From Euglena gracilis (Eukaryota > Euglenida > Euglenophyceae > Euglenales): a DNA stretch of 64,000 bases. Where the stretch lies: assembly GCA_039621445.1 (NCBI GenBank), contig CP154957.1:36048696-36112695 (forward strand), given 5' to 3'. The notes below the pieces were generated by a model. The model was given only the letters and a program-made list of their open reading frames with translations. It was not told where the DNA came from and ran no database searches. The translations under genes and the position numbers were made by a program. The number at the start of each line of letters is the position of its first letter. Position 1 is the stretch's first letter. Below, piece after piece: positions 29,242 through 64,000 of this stretch.

Positions 29242-31862
29242 CCCACCGACCAGGGTTTTTTTTTTTAGTCTTGGACCCAGGGGGAGGGGGGTAGGGTGGG
29301 TGGGTCTGGCCCCCCCCTCCCGGGGGGGGATCCCCCCAGAGAAGGATATACTTGTCGGCGCCGAAGTCGCCGAAATTTTTGAAATGGTGCTATTTTTAGC
29401 ATTTTTCACGATTTTTTGGCCTTTTTGGGGAAATTTGGGTTGGGTGGCGGCACCCCAAGGGGGTATGTGGGTGGGGGGGACCCCCCCTCCCCCCTGGTCT
29501 TAAAAAAAAACCTCTGCCACCCACTCACCCACCTACCCACACAAGGAGCCTGCTGCAGACCTGGACGCCAGCAGCTGTGATCCCTGAGGCCACAGCGCTG
29601 CACATCATTTGTGAAAGAAATTGAAACCCAGGGATGGGGCGAAAGACCGGGATTGAGCCCCTTGCACTGGGGTTCACCCCCCAAAAATGATCCACGTAAA
29701 GCACCTGTGGCGGGTTTTGAAGTCGTGCATTATTTTTGTACTAGGAGGAAAACACAGAGTTAGAGAATTCTGTCATTGTGATTGACGGATAGGGACAAAG
29801 AATACAGCCGGACTGCCACCTGTTGAATCCTGTGGCAGGTTTGCAACATCATCTCACTTCTGTCGAGCCTCTGTGACAGCCACACAGCAGTTTTATGTTA
29901 CCCCCAGAGCGCAGTTTTTCAAGTGGGCAAATCCATTTGCGCTTCATTTCTTTGAACGAATGGGAAGGAAAGGTCATTTTTTCGCGCATAAAACCTTTTA
30001 TGGCGCTGCTTTCGATTTTTCCCGGGGTAAAAAAAGTGTGCAAGTTCCATTTGCCCCCTACCAGTTGTCCAGGCACTCCCAGGGCAAGGGTCCTGCTGGG
30101 TTATTTTTGGGGGCGAAGGGTTGGGGAGCTTGGTCTGCGCATGCGCATGTGTTTCTCAGTGCCGCCGGGGAAAATATTTGGCCGAACGTTCTGCCATCCC
30201 GGTCCCAAGTGCCCCTGGCCGAGACCCTCCCCTGCCCTGGCGTGCCACCGCTTCGTGGCACTGCCGCGCCCCCAGGGGGTACTTTTGCCCTATCCTTGGG
30301 CCTCGTCTCGATTCCCCCGACTTGCTTTATGCCAGAGGGACTGCAGTCCACTTTCGCCTTGGGGCCACATGTCGGGGGGTGCTGGTTCCCGTCCCCTTTC
30401 CTCCTACCCGCACAGGCCTAACAGTGGCCCCAACAGCAGCGGGCTGATCCTTATCTGCCTCTGTACAAGCCTGCCGACCACGCCCCTCATATGTTGTACA
30501 GCTGGTTGGGCCGCCTACCCGCCGCGCTTCCAACCTTTCTCCATGTGCCTCCTAGGATGCAAAAAAAATTGCATTGCTCTCGCCTCCTTTCCTCCTCATC
30601 TCTGGAACTTCTTGGCGTGAACCTCTTCCGGCATCATGGCATCGTGTTCGCTCCCAATCCACCCCACCGCAGCAGTATCACCCGGGGTGCCCCCTATCAT
30701 ACACCGTTGAGGGCGGTGCATGAACCTCCTGAAACATGAAAAAGCGGTGGCTGGATCGAGACAGGGCAATCCAGCTGGCAAATCGGAGAAGCAGATGGGG
30801 TTTGTTGATCCATAATTGATGGATCTGAGGTTTACAAGTATCAATTGTTGTGCACCGCAAGTGGGTTTTTCTCTATTGAAACGTTGGCGCACAGTGTGTG
30901 GCACACCGTCCACATTGTGTCTCTTCCGGTGTTTACTTTTTTTTAAAAAAAATATTTCTAAAAAATCAATGCAAAACACAATCATTTATGTTAGAAAACC
31001 AAAAATTGAAATTTTATTCTTTCTGTCAAAAAAATTCTTTTCGAAAGACCGCGACGTGCAAAGAGCGCACTGCCGCACACCGTATGTCGGCGTTCCTTAT
31101 CCCTCCAGCAGCAAGATTTTTTTGGGGCCCCAACACGCCGACAGAATTTGATCCACCCCACTGCTTCGAAGGGCAGCACCGCCCTCCTGCCCATCCCGCT
31201 TCCACGGGGCCGTATGCCCGCCCCCCCACTCCTCCCACGGGCATCCGGCCGTGCTGACTGGAGATGTACAGCGGTTGTGGTCACCCTTTTGGCACTGCCA
31301 GGCGCCCCGGCCGATCCATTCCATCTCTGCATGCTACCATGGACTGGCTGGCGTTTATTGGGAGGGGTTCACTCTGAATGTACGCTGCCCATAATTACGT
31401 CCCCCCTCCCTGTTCAACAAACTCCCACTGTGTCCCACCGAAACCACTGTTGGTGTTGGGACTGCAACATTTTGCTTCTCAAGTGAACAGTTTCATTCAC
31501 CGAACAACTGCATTCCACCCCTCCGTCCTCTTTGCTGATCATTTCCCTGATGGAGGCTTTTTTTTGAGGTTTTGTGTTTTTGGCCTGATCCCCTTCTCTG
31601 GGTCAGGAAGGAGCCGGCTAGTGCCGTTGGGCAGTCAATCCCCTTCCCCAAACAATCTGGAAGGGTGCCCAGTTGTCAGAACCCTGTCTTTGCCCCGCTC
31701 CGGGTGATTCTAGGACTATTTCCAGCGTCGCTTCGAAGCCGCGTCCAAAAAAGGGGGGAATGCCAGATTTCTGAAGCAGTGAAGGGCAACGTTTTCCCTT
31801 CAGATTTCTGAGAACCAGGTTTTTTGGATGCCGCCAGAGTTAAGGGAAGGGAAGGTTATGGT
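29242..31862. other. No supported gene
   Basis: 29260-29510 is a GC-run-rich stretch (GGGTGGGTCTGGCCCCCCCC, ...CCCCTGGTCTTAAAAAAAAAC) related in composition to 31863-32110. The remainder has no recognisable exon. Confidence 0.45.
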
Positions 31863-32110
31863 CAGGCTTCTTTTTAAGTCAGCAGACCCCCCCCCCTCGG
31901 GGGGAGGGGGGTGGGTGGGGGGGTGCCGGCCCGGACCCCCCACCCCCCCCCGGGGGGGGGTCCCGCGCCGGAGGCGCTGGGTATACCTTTTAACGGGCTC
32001 GATTTTGGGGGGGGGTCCCCGCCCCCCCCCCCCCCCCCGGGGGGGGGGTCCCGCGCCACCCTGGGTGGGTGGGGGGGGGACCCCCCCCCGGGGTCTTAAA
32101 AAGAAGCCTG
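31863..32110. mobile_element. MITE-like element with CAGGCTTCTTTTTAAG ends (family H)
   Basis: CAGGCTTCTTTTTAAG (31863-31878) and CTTAAAAAGAAGCCTG (32095-32110) are exact 16-bp inverted ends. The interior is almost only C and G runs around GTCCCGCGCC and GGGTATACC. About 248 bp. Confidence 0.75.
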
Positions 32111-32854
32111 GTTATGGTGGGAAGGAGGTTTATGTCCAAACCATGGCAGACTGGGGTTCTTTTTGGCTTATCCGAACTCTGGCTTGACGCCCCCTTCCCC
32201 CCTAACACCCACCATACCCTCAGCTGATCACGGATCCATCCATCTGGAGCGTCTCAGGATTCACTGTTTGCCTCTGCACCAAACCCCATTCTGGCTTGGC
32301 GTCTCTGCGCCCCGGCGAGGTGGGGGTGCTCTTGGACCCAGCCAGCCCCCCCACCTAACCTAAAGGGTCTGCACATCCAAAGAAGATGCCTTGCCGGGAC
32401 TTCCCCTCCAATAAGCCCTCGTTCTCATCAACCCGAGGGAGGATCGAAATTTGAGGCCCAAGGCCAACTATAGGGGGGGCCAAGTTTGCATGGAAGGAGG
32501 AGGGGGTGGGGCAAGGCAAGTCAAACCCGACCAGAACACAAGGCCGACCCTGGGGAGGGCGGCCGCTGTAGCCAGGCACGTGCCGCAGGACGTGTCCCCC
32601 GGGTTTTCAGGCTTTGTTGGCCTGGTTGGTGCTTGGCCCGCCGCTTTAAACACTTTGCGTGCAAACTTGGTTGGCCCTCTGGCCTCACCGTTGGGTCGGC
32701 CCATTTCCGTTAAAAATGGCGTTGGGGGGGAATCCGCCCCCGCCACCCCAGCGTCTCTCTTGCCGTGAGGCGGCCCCTGCAGGGCGGGCCGCGCCTCTGA
32801 GGCGCCCCGAAGGCGGCATATGTGTTGCGGTGGGGCCCGCCCTCCGTCGTCCAC

Positions 32855-55210
<22,356 letters not shown>

Positions 55211-55837
55211 AAATTCCTCCGTTTTGTTTCCAACCTGCGGAGTTGCTGATTTCTGGAACACCCGGAGTCCTCACAGCACAAAAAGGCAAAGTGTGTGTTT
55301 CACAGATTGAGGACATCTTTCAAAATCCGCCAAACACAGGATACAGTTGGTTACCCGGTGCCTCCGGCATTCTTCTCACTTTGCATTTTCCTCCCCCTTT
55401 CCCCGTTCGTTCCTTGTTTCCCTCTCCCATCACTTTGAGTGATGGCTGGAACTGACCCCCCCCCATCCCCACTCCCCACTGCACCCTACCTCTCACATCA
55501 GGAGGGACAGCGGCGCTTCTGCCCTGGAGAACTCGAAGAGGTGCGCCGCCCTACCGATTTTTTTTCACAGTCCCCTGTGACTGATGGGTTGGCGTTTCCT
55601 GTTTTGGCGTCAGATGTGCGGATAGTCTACAGTGGGTGAAGGCTGCCGCTTCGCTCGATGAGAGGGAAGATTCCAATTGGAGATGCCAATTTATGATGCC
55701 CCCTCCATGCATTGGGGGGTGCTTGTGTCTGCGACTTTTTAACCTTTCCATTGAACTGCTTTTTTTTTTAGTGCCGCAAACCAAGCAAGATTTGTGTAAG
55801 TGTAGAATCATATGGCATTCTTTATCCTTATTGAGAT

Positions 55838-56030
55838 TATCATCATCGTCGTTGTCGTCGTCATCGTCAGCATCATCATTATCGCTATCATAATCATAAT
55901 CATAGTCATAATCATAATCATAATCATAATCATGATCATAATCATAATCATCATCATTGTTATCATCACCACCTCCACCACCACCACCACCACCACCATG
56001 GTCGTCGTCGTCGTCGTCATCATCAGGCAC
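55838..56030. repeat. (ATC/ATA/GTC)n trinucleotide tract
   Basis: CATCGTCGTTGTCG, ATAATC repeats, (CCA)n and (GTC)n in series. Open frames here are periodic artefacts. Confidence 0.9.
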
Positions 56031-56032
56031 CT

Positions 56033-56094
56033 ATGCCGACCGCAGCCGACCGCAGCCGACCGCAGCCGACCGCAGCCGACCGCAGCCGACCGCG
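56033..56094. repeat. 10-bp (GACCGCAGCC)n tandem repeat
   Basis: Six near-perfect units of GCCGACCGCA. Confidence 0.9.
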
Positions 56095-56184
56095 CAACTT
56101 TTTTTTCTAATTGATGTCAATTTTTCAGTGAGAATGAGGAATTAGGCTCATTTTTATCCCAGATGTTGAGATTTTTCTGGCTCA

Positions 56185-56800
56185 TCTGGCTCATGTTGTC
56201 ACTTTTGGCCACTTTTGGCCACTTTTGGCCATTTTTGGTCGCTTTTGTCCCCTTTTGACCCATTTGTCACCATAATTCACCCATTTTGACCTATTTTGAC
56301 ATTTTTGGGCCACTTTTTGCCCACTTCTTGTAATTTTGGGCCATCTTGTCCTGCTCTTGGGCCATTTTGGGCCATTTTGGGCCATTTTTGACCATTTAAA
56401 GCCATTTTTGACCTTTTCTTTTGTTATTTTTGCCCATTTTTTGGTCTCTTTTTGGTCCAATTTGACCATTTTGAGAATTTTGCGCCAGTCTGCTAAAATG
56501 ACCAAAATTGGCCAAAAGCAGGGCCATTTTGGGCCATTTTTGGCTTTTTGGACCACTTTGGGCTTTTTTTGTTATTTTTGCCTGCTTTTGGAACTTTTGG
56601 CCATTTTAACCTTTTTTTTTGCCACTTTTAGGCCATTTTTAGGTCACGTTTGACTGCTCTTCATGTCAAAAAGCAACAAAAAGACGTTTAAAGTGGCCTA
56701 AAAGTGGCCAGAAATGGGTAAAAATGGCCAACAGCAGAGAAAAGTGGTCAAAAGTGGGTGAAAGAGGCCAAAAGTGGTCAAAAGAGGTCAAAGCAAAGCA
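56185..56800. repeat. TTTTGGCCA-type low-complexity tract, strand-switching
   Basis: TTTTGGCCACTTTTGGCC words dominate up to 56640. From about 56690 the complementary style (AAAGTGGCCAAAAGTGG) takes over, so the tract is a loose inverted repeat. Confidence 0.65.
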
Positions 56801-56837
56801 AAAGCTGGCCAAAAGCAGAATCTGTCATAGGTGCTGG

Positions 56838-56862
56838 GTCATCATCATCATCGTCGTCGTCG

Positions 56863-56950
<88 letters not shown>

Positions 56951-57050
56951 TATCATTATCATTGTCATTATCATTATCAATGTCATTATCATTATCATTA
57001 TCATTATGATTCTCATTATCATTATCTTTATACAATGTTATCATTATTCA
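56838..57050. repeat. (ATC)n then (ATTATC)n microsatellite
   Basis: Pure (ATC)n to about 56948, then ATTATC and ATTGTC six-base units. Confidence 0.95.
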
Positions 57051-57105
57051 CGATAATCATTGTCATAATGTTGTCGTTGTCATTGGGTATATTTCTCGCC
57101 CACAC

Positions 57106-58243
57106 ATGTTTATTCGAATGCTGTCTCATGGGCTCCATGCCAATCAAACCCCCCCCTGCCAACTTCGGCAGGACTCCCCGCAAATCCAGTTCTTGGCAAA
57201 GCCGTTCCACGCGAAGTCTTCGCACTACGCCCCCCACCCCCTGAAGTGCGGCGTTATGAACTACGCCTGGGGAAAGGTCAGCCTACAGAGCGCCGTGGCA
57301 CAGGTCTCCCTGCCGAGCTGATGAGAAGGGGCCCACAAAGGAAAGGGAGCACGCATGTTAACTTGGGCAATGTTAAAGACCCCGGAATTTCGGAACGGAT
57401 GAAGGTCTCCCAATTATTTTGTGCAGGTTTCCTCAACGTTTATATCTTTCAAAAAGAAACTTTATTTTATTTTATCCCACGGAATTTGCTTTCCCAAAAG
57501 CAACCCCTCGGTTTGGGTGGGGTGAGGTGTGCTTACCCAGGGCATGGGCCTTCTGTTTTTGAGCCAATACTGTTTGCCGTGCATGTGCAGTGGAAGCGGA
57601 GCGGGGACCCCGGCTTTGTGGTGGAGGACGTGCCGTACGCTGAGCTGTGGATCGGCACGCACCCGTCCGCCCCGTCGTGCATGCGCCGCGGGGAGGTGTG
57701 TTGGTCGGGGCCCCTGTCACCTGAAGCCTGGACATTGCCGAGGGGGGTGGCATATGGTGAAAAGGAAACCCCTCTGTAGGGCGTCAGTGGCATACACCGC
57801 CATCGTGGGGTTGTGTCTTCAACCTGGACACAGTGCGGGTGATTGTGGCTTTCTTTGCACAATGTCTCTCAGGGCTCACAATCTCCAATACCAACACCAA
57901 TACCATTGCCCCAGGATGTGAGTATTACTGTCCGAATGGCACTCCAGTGGCTCCCTGAAGGTTGTGAAATGCTTTTTGGCCACCTAAAATTGTCACCCCT
58001 CGTCCGTGCGTGTTTTTTTTTTCAAATATGCAAATATCATTTCCTGTGGGTCGTTTCCTCCCACCAGGAGTCATCAACGCTAAAATCGCTGATCGGTCCC
58101 ACTTGTCTGGTGTGGTCAGGCACACTTCCCCCCTGTCTCCCGTGCGGTCGGCCCATGCCCCAGGAGGGCGATGCCCCTCTGTTTCCTCTGCGTCGCAGCC
58201 CTTGGCGGAGTTCCTGCAGCGGCACCCGAAGCTGCTTGGGAAT
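57106..58243 (+). CDS. MPI: Mannose-6-phosphate isomerase (5' part; continues beyond the window)
   Basis: A zinc enzyme interconverting fructose 6-phosphate and mannose 6-phosphate; it feeds GDP-mannose synthesis. Exons: 57106 (ATG, tentative) to 57303 with LKCGVMNYAWGK; 57591-57695 with EDVPYAELWIGTHPSAPS; 58199-58243 with PLAEFLQRHPKLLGN. These correspond to the first 90 or so residues of the family, including the conserved YAWG and YAELW.GTHP motifs. Introns 1 and 2 are GT-AG. The third donor is followed by GGCCAG, the nonconventional type. I find no continuation (the FLFKVLS...QAHPNK zinc-site region) before 64000, so intron 3 exceeds 5.7 kb and contains the satellite, or the gene is broken. 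The N-terminal 45 residues ahead of LKCGV are longer than usual; the true start may be in an upstream exon. Confidence 0.8.
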
Positions 58244-59289
58244 GGCCAGGCAGCCCCCCAGACCAGCGGGGCTGCCTTTGGGATGGGTTGGTCATCTTGG
58301 GCGGCACATCTCGAACTTAAGCTTTTTTGGGTTTGGCGTGTGCATTTTCGCACACGTCCAAATTTTTGAGTTTGGCACCGGCGTGACAAGGGGTGAGAGC
58401 GAGAGGGTGCACGATTGGACTGCACGACTGAATACGTGTGAATTATCATTTTTGGCCCCAGCTCTCCCCGGAATTACATGCTTTTTTTGCTGTTTTTTTT
58501 TTGGTGGTCGGAATAACACGAAAATTCCCAGACCATATACCCCCAAAGTGAAAAAACACCGACAAAAACACCAAAACCCTGGCACTGCCGCCCCAATTTC
58601 CTGTGTGACGACTGCCAGCGCCAGGTGGTGCTCTGGAGGTGGGGTGGCAGGTCCACCACTTTGCTTGCTTTCTAAAGTTTTGCAGCACGTTTTGGAGGTT
58701 TTGGAAGTTACCACGTACCCATGCCACATAAGCAATGTTCTGTTCAGAAATTCTGCCATTGGGGGTTGATGAGGGGAATACAGAACACAGGAGGACTGCC
58801 TCCAGTAACCTGTTGAATTTGGTGGCAAGTTGTCCATCAATGCCCCACTCGCCACAGGAACACACTTTACCACATTCACTTTCCAGCTCCAAACACACTG
58901 TCATAGGAGGCTCTTGGTTTGTTTCAAAATGGTCGGTGTGCGAAACTGCGCACATCGTCCGTGTGCGCATTTGCACTCACCAACATGATTTATGCTATTG
59001 CACGGGTGCCACGGAACATTAAACATCAATGGGGCTGGACCCCCTCTTTTGAACACTGCTGGTATGTTTGGGCGGTTGGTGTGCGCAATTGCGCACATCA
59101 ACCATTAAAATGGTTGCTTTTCACAATTGTGGGCACCAACCAAAATTCCTTTTCGTTTTGAAGCCTTGGTAACAGGGAATTCTGAGACAAGAGAAGAATG
59201 GAAACAGGAGGTGAGCAGATTGTGGAGGTGTTGTGCTTAAAAAAAAGTGGTGGTGTTGTAAGGTATGTCTGAGAAGGTCAAATGAAGCG

Positions 59290-60000
59290 TGTCAGTGTAT
59301 TGCATTACATGGCCCCCTGAACATAGGGATTTTCACTCAGCAGACACGTTCATTTTCAGCCGCCGTGCCTCGTTTTCGGATTATATTACCGGGGTGAAGG
59401 GCACTTTTAATCTCAGATTTTCAGGATGAAACCTGAAAATGTTGTTAATTTTGATGTTTCAGGGGCTAAGAAATGGGTTTTCACAGCTTCGATTGCCGAT
59501 GCCCCAATTCAGGCCCGCAGCTGGCGCTCTTGGTTGCGTTTGAATTCTTACAAAATACCTCGCATTTGAGGACTTCCAGCTGTGGTGGTGCCGCACCGTC
59601 TAAATGGTGTGTGTGTTCAGTTGCACAAGTGGTTGTTGTGCGCAGATGAGCAAACCGACCCAAAAAGTCTGTTTTTGCATTTGCACAAACCAGCCACTTG
59701 TACAATTTTGCAAACACATCAATTTCGGCTTGCACACATGGCCCTTTTCACAGTCATCCAAATGGTTGGTGTGCGCATGTATGCACACCATCCATTTGTG
59801 CATTCGCCCACACCGACCACCAGTTTCTTACACAGCCAAGTTTCAGGGTATTGTTTCAGGCTTGGGCACACCTCTCGAAATCGTTCAGTCAGTATCCTGA
59901 GTTGATGAGACAGCCATTGGAGGGTTCTAAACACACCGGGTGTTGTGTATTCCATATACTGTGGTGACACCTGTTCTCAGGCACCCTACCTGTCAAAATC
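59290..60000. repeat. Dispersed repeat, family I, copy 2
   Basis: CATGGCCCCCTGAACATAGG, CACTCAGCAGACACG, TTTCAGGGGCTAAG, TTCACAGCTTC, TGCGCA/TTGCACA words and GTTGATGAGACAGCCATTGG follow the same order as 47385-47975. Confidence 0.55.
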
Positions 60001-60248
60001 CCTGCTTCCATCCACGTGTCCTGGGCACCACATCACATCCTGCTTCCATCTTTGGGTTTTGGGGGGGGGGTCGGTCTTGGGGTTTTGGTGAAAATTGTCG
60101 ATGTGCGCATTTGCCCACACCGACAAAAAAAAGCTAAAATGAGATGCGCCGCCTAAGTCTATGTCCCTGCCCCCTCCGGGAACAAACATTGAACAGCAAG
60201 CAACATGCAAAACCAACACCCAAGCGCCTCCCACTTCCCTGTTCGGGG

Positions 60249-63200
60249 TAGAACCACACACACCAGAACCACACACACCAGAACCACACCCAGCAGAACC
60301 ACACACACCAGAACCACACCCAGCAGAACCACACACACCAGAACCACACCCAGCAGAACCACACCCAGCAGAACCACACCCAGCAGAACCACACCCAGCA
60401 GAACCACACCCAGCAGAACCACACACACCAGAACCACACACACCAGAACCACACCCAGCAGAACCACACCCAGCAGAACCACACACACCAGAACCACACA
60501 CACCAGAACCACACCCAGCAGAACCACACCCAGCAGAACCACACCCAGCAGAACCACACCCAGCAGAACCACACCCAGCAGAACCACACACACCAGAACC
60601 ACACACACCAGAACCACACCCAGCAGAATCACACCCAGCAGAACCACACACACCAGAACCACACACACCAGAACCACACCCAGCAGAACCACACCCACCA
60701 GAACCACACCCAGCAGAACCACACCCAGCAGAACCACACACACCAGAACCACACCCAGCAGAACCACACCCAGCAGAACCACACCCAGCAGAACCACACC
60801 CACCAGAACCACACCCAGCAGAACCACACCCAGCAGAACCACACACACCAGAACCACACCCAGCAGAACCACACCCAGCAGAACCACACCCAGCAGAACC
60901 ACACCCAGCAGAACCACACCCAGCAGAACCACACCCAGCAGAACCACACACACCAGAACCACACACACCAGAACCACACCCAGCAGAATCACACCCAGCA
61001 GAACCACACACACACCAGAACCACACACACCAGAACCACACCCAGCAGAACCACACCCAGCAGAACCACACACCCAGCAGAACCACACCCAGCAGAACCA
61101 CACACACCAGAACCACACACACCAGAACCACACCCACCAGAACCACACCCAGCAGAACCACACCCACCAGAACCACACCCACCAGAACCACACCCAGCAG
61201 AACCACACCCAGCAGAACCACACCCAGCAGAACCACACACACCAGAACCACACCCAGCAGAACCACACCCAGCAGAACCACACACACCAGAACCACACAC
61301 ACACCAGAACCACACCCAGCAGAACCACACACACCAGAACCACACACACCAGAACCACACACACCAGAACCACACACACCAGAACCACACCCAGCAGAAC
61401 CACACCCAGCAGAACCACACACACCAGAACCACACACACCAGAACCACACCCAGCAGAACCACACCCAGCAGAACCACACACACCAGAACCACACACACC
61501 AGAACCACACACACCAGAACCACACACACCAGAACCACACACACCAGAACCACACACACCAGAACCACACCCAGCAGAACCACACACAGCAGAACCACAC
61601 ACACCAGAACCACACACAGCAGAACCAAACACAGCAGAACCACACACACCAGAACCACACACACAAGAACCACACCCACACCAGAATCACACACCCACCA
61701 TATCCCCACCCACCCGAACCACACACACCAGAACCACACCCAGCAGAACCACACCCAGCAGAACCACACCCAGCAGAACCACACCCACCAGAACCACACA
61801 CACCAGAACCACACACACCAGAACCACACCCAGCAGAACCACACACACCAGAACCACACACACCAGAACCACACACACCAGAACCACACCCAGCAGAACC
61901 ACACACACCAGAACCACACACACCAGAACCACACACACCAGAACCACACCCAGCAGAACCACACACACCAGAACCACACACACCAGAACCACACCCAGCA
62001 GAATCACACCCATCATAACCACACCCACCACAACCTCACCCACCATAACCACACCCACCATAACCACACCCACCAGAACCACACCCACCAGAACCACACC
62101 CACCAGAACCACACCCACCAGAACCACACACACCAGAACCACACACACCAGAACCACACCCAGCAGAACCACACCCAGCAGAACCACACACACCAGAACC
62201 ACACACACCAGAACCACACCCAGCAGAACCACACCCAGCATAACCACACCCATCATAACCACACCCATCAGAACCACACACACCATCATAACCACACCCA
62301 TAACCACACCCCGCATAACCACACCCATCATAACCACACCCATCATAACCACACCCATCATAAACCACACCCATCATAACCACACCCATCAGAACCACAC
62401 CCATCATAACCACACCCATCATAACCACACCCATCATAACCACACCCAGCATAACCACACACACCATAACCACACACACCATAACCACACCCATCATAAT
62501 CACACCCATCATAACCACACACACCATAACCACACACACCATAACCACACCCAGCATAACCACACCCATCATAACCACACACCCAGCATAACCACACCCA
62601 TCATAACCACACCCATCATAACCACACCCACCATAACCACACACACCAGAACCACACCCATCATAACCACACCCACCATAACCACACCCATCATAACCAC
62701 ACCCATCATAACCACACACACCATAACCACACACACCATAACCACACCCATCATAACCACACCCATCATAACCACACCCATCATAACCACACCCATCATA
62801 ACCACACACACCATAACCACACCCAGCATAACCACACCCACCATAACCCACACCCATCATAACCACACCCATCAGAACCACACCCATCATAACCACACCC
62901 ATCAGAACCACACCCATCATAACCACACACCCATCATAACCACACCCACCATAACCACACCCATCATAACCACACCCATCATAACCACACCCATCATAAC
63001 CACACCCATCAGAACCACACCCAGCATAACCACACCCATCAGAACCACACCCATCATAACCACACCCAGCATAACCACACACCCATCATAACCACACACA
63101 CCAGAACCACACCATCATAACCACACACACCATAACCACACACACCATAACCACACACCATAACACACCCAGCATAACCCCACCCACCATAACCACACCC

Positions 63201-64000
63201 ATCAGAACCACACCCCCATCATAACCACACACACCATACCACACCACACACACCATAACCACACCCCATCATAACCACACCCATCAGAACCACACCCATC
63301 ATAACCACACCCAGCATAACCACACCCATCATAACCACACCCATCATAACCACACCCAGCAGAACCACACACACACCATAACCACACACACCATAACCAC
63401 ACCCATCATAACCACACCCATCATAACCACACACACACCAGAACCACACCCATCATAACCACACCACACCCATCATAACCACACCCATCATAACCACACA
63501 CACCATAACCACACACCATAACCACACCCACCATAACCACACCCATCATAACCACACCACACCATAACCACACACACCATAACCACACCCATCATAACCA
63601 CACCCATCATAACCACCACACCCAGCATAACCACACACCCATAACCCACACACCAGTAACCACACACACATAACCACACCCACATAACCACACCCATCAT
63701 AACACACCCATCATAACCACACCCATCATAACCACACCCATCATAACCACACCCATCAGATCATAACCACACCCATCATAACCACACCCATCATAACCAC
63801 ACCCATCATAACCACACACACCATAACCACACCCAGCATAACCACACACACCATAACCACACACACCATAACCACACCCAGCATAACCACACCCATCATA
63901 ACCACACACCCATAACCACACACACCATAACCACACCCATCATAACCACAACCCATCATAACCACACCCATCATAACCACCACACCATAACCACACCCAT
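60249..64000. repeat. 15-bp satellite array, at least 3.75 kb, runs off the window
   Basis: Two main monomers, GAACCACACACACCA and GAACCACACCCAGCA, are interspersed up to about 62000. Beyond that TAACCACACCCATCA-type monomers take over, with more indels after 63100. Because 15 is a multiple of three, long frames stay open (Pro-Glu-Pro-His peptides and others) on both strands; they are not supported as genes. Confidence 0.95.

Noticed and set aside
55551-57056. Poly-Asp, poly-Ile and poly-Ser frames in ATC tracts
   Set aside because: Trinucleotide microsatellites; no flanking exon evidence.
60161-63091. 976-codon Pro/Glu/His repeat frame and overlapping minus-strand Val/Leu/Cys frames
   Set aside because: The 15-bp period keeps several frames open at once; there is no non-repetitive coding part and no codon-position bias.
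60249-64000. CRISPR-like array
   Set aside because: Units are contiguous 15-mers without unique spacers, and the genome is eukaryotic.

Overview
This is nuclear DNA of a photosynthetic euglenid, close to Euglena in character. The main evidence is the introns. Protein-coding exons of recognisable genes are separated by two intron classes. One is ordinary GT-AG, often with long C-runs before the AG. The other lacks GT-AG but repeatedly has CAG (or a pairing variant) at intron positions +4 to +6 and CTG at -8 to -6. Cutting by that rule joins exons in frame at more than a dozen junctions. This matches the published 'nonconventional introns' of euglenids. A signal/transit-like N-terminus on a fructose-bisphosphatase with a plastid-type cysteine loop supports a plastid with a complex envelope.

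All genes I can support lie on the + strand. They are: (1) a nine-exon plant-PRS4-like ribose-phosphate pyrophosphokinase, 1609-5166; (2) a set of exons for an unidentified basic, Lys/Glu-rich protein, about 6919-14231; (3) a plastid-type fructose-1,6-bisphosphatase, about 18010-25482; (4) a very long gene, 32855-55210, for a membrane-anchored glycosyltransferase-like protein built from tandem copies of one unit, the second diverged; (5) the 5' part of a mannose-6-phosphate isomerase gene, 57106 to beyond the window. PRPP synthase, FBPase, phosphomannose isomerase and a glycosyltransferase are all sugar or sugar-phosphate proteins, but I see no evidence of a functional operon.

The rest, well over 85% of the window, is intron and intergenic DNA full of repeats. 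There are two hAT-like non-autonomous transposons (7460-9524, 15364-16470), and several MITE-like families with inverted ends rich in C/G runs, each seen two or more times. There are huge CA/GT microsatellites, including a 2.2 kb block at 9525-11740. A 15-bp satellite fills 60249-64000. Several GT microsatellites start exactly at 5' splice sites. One repeat family almost exactly fills an intron of the PRPP synthase gene. The long open frames in the microsatellites and satellite are artefacts of periodic sequence.
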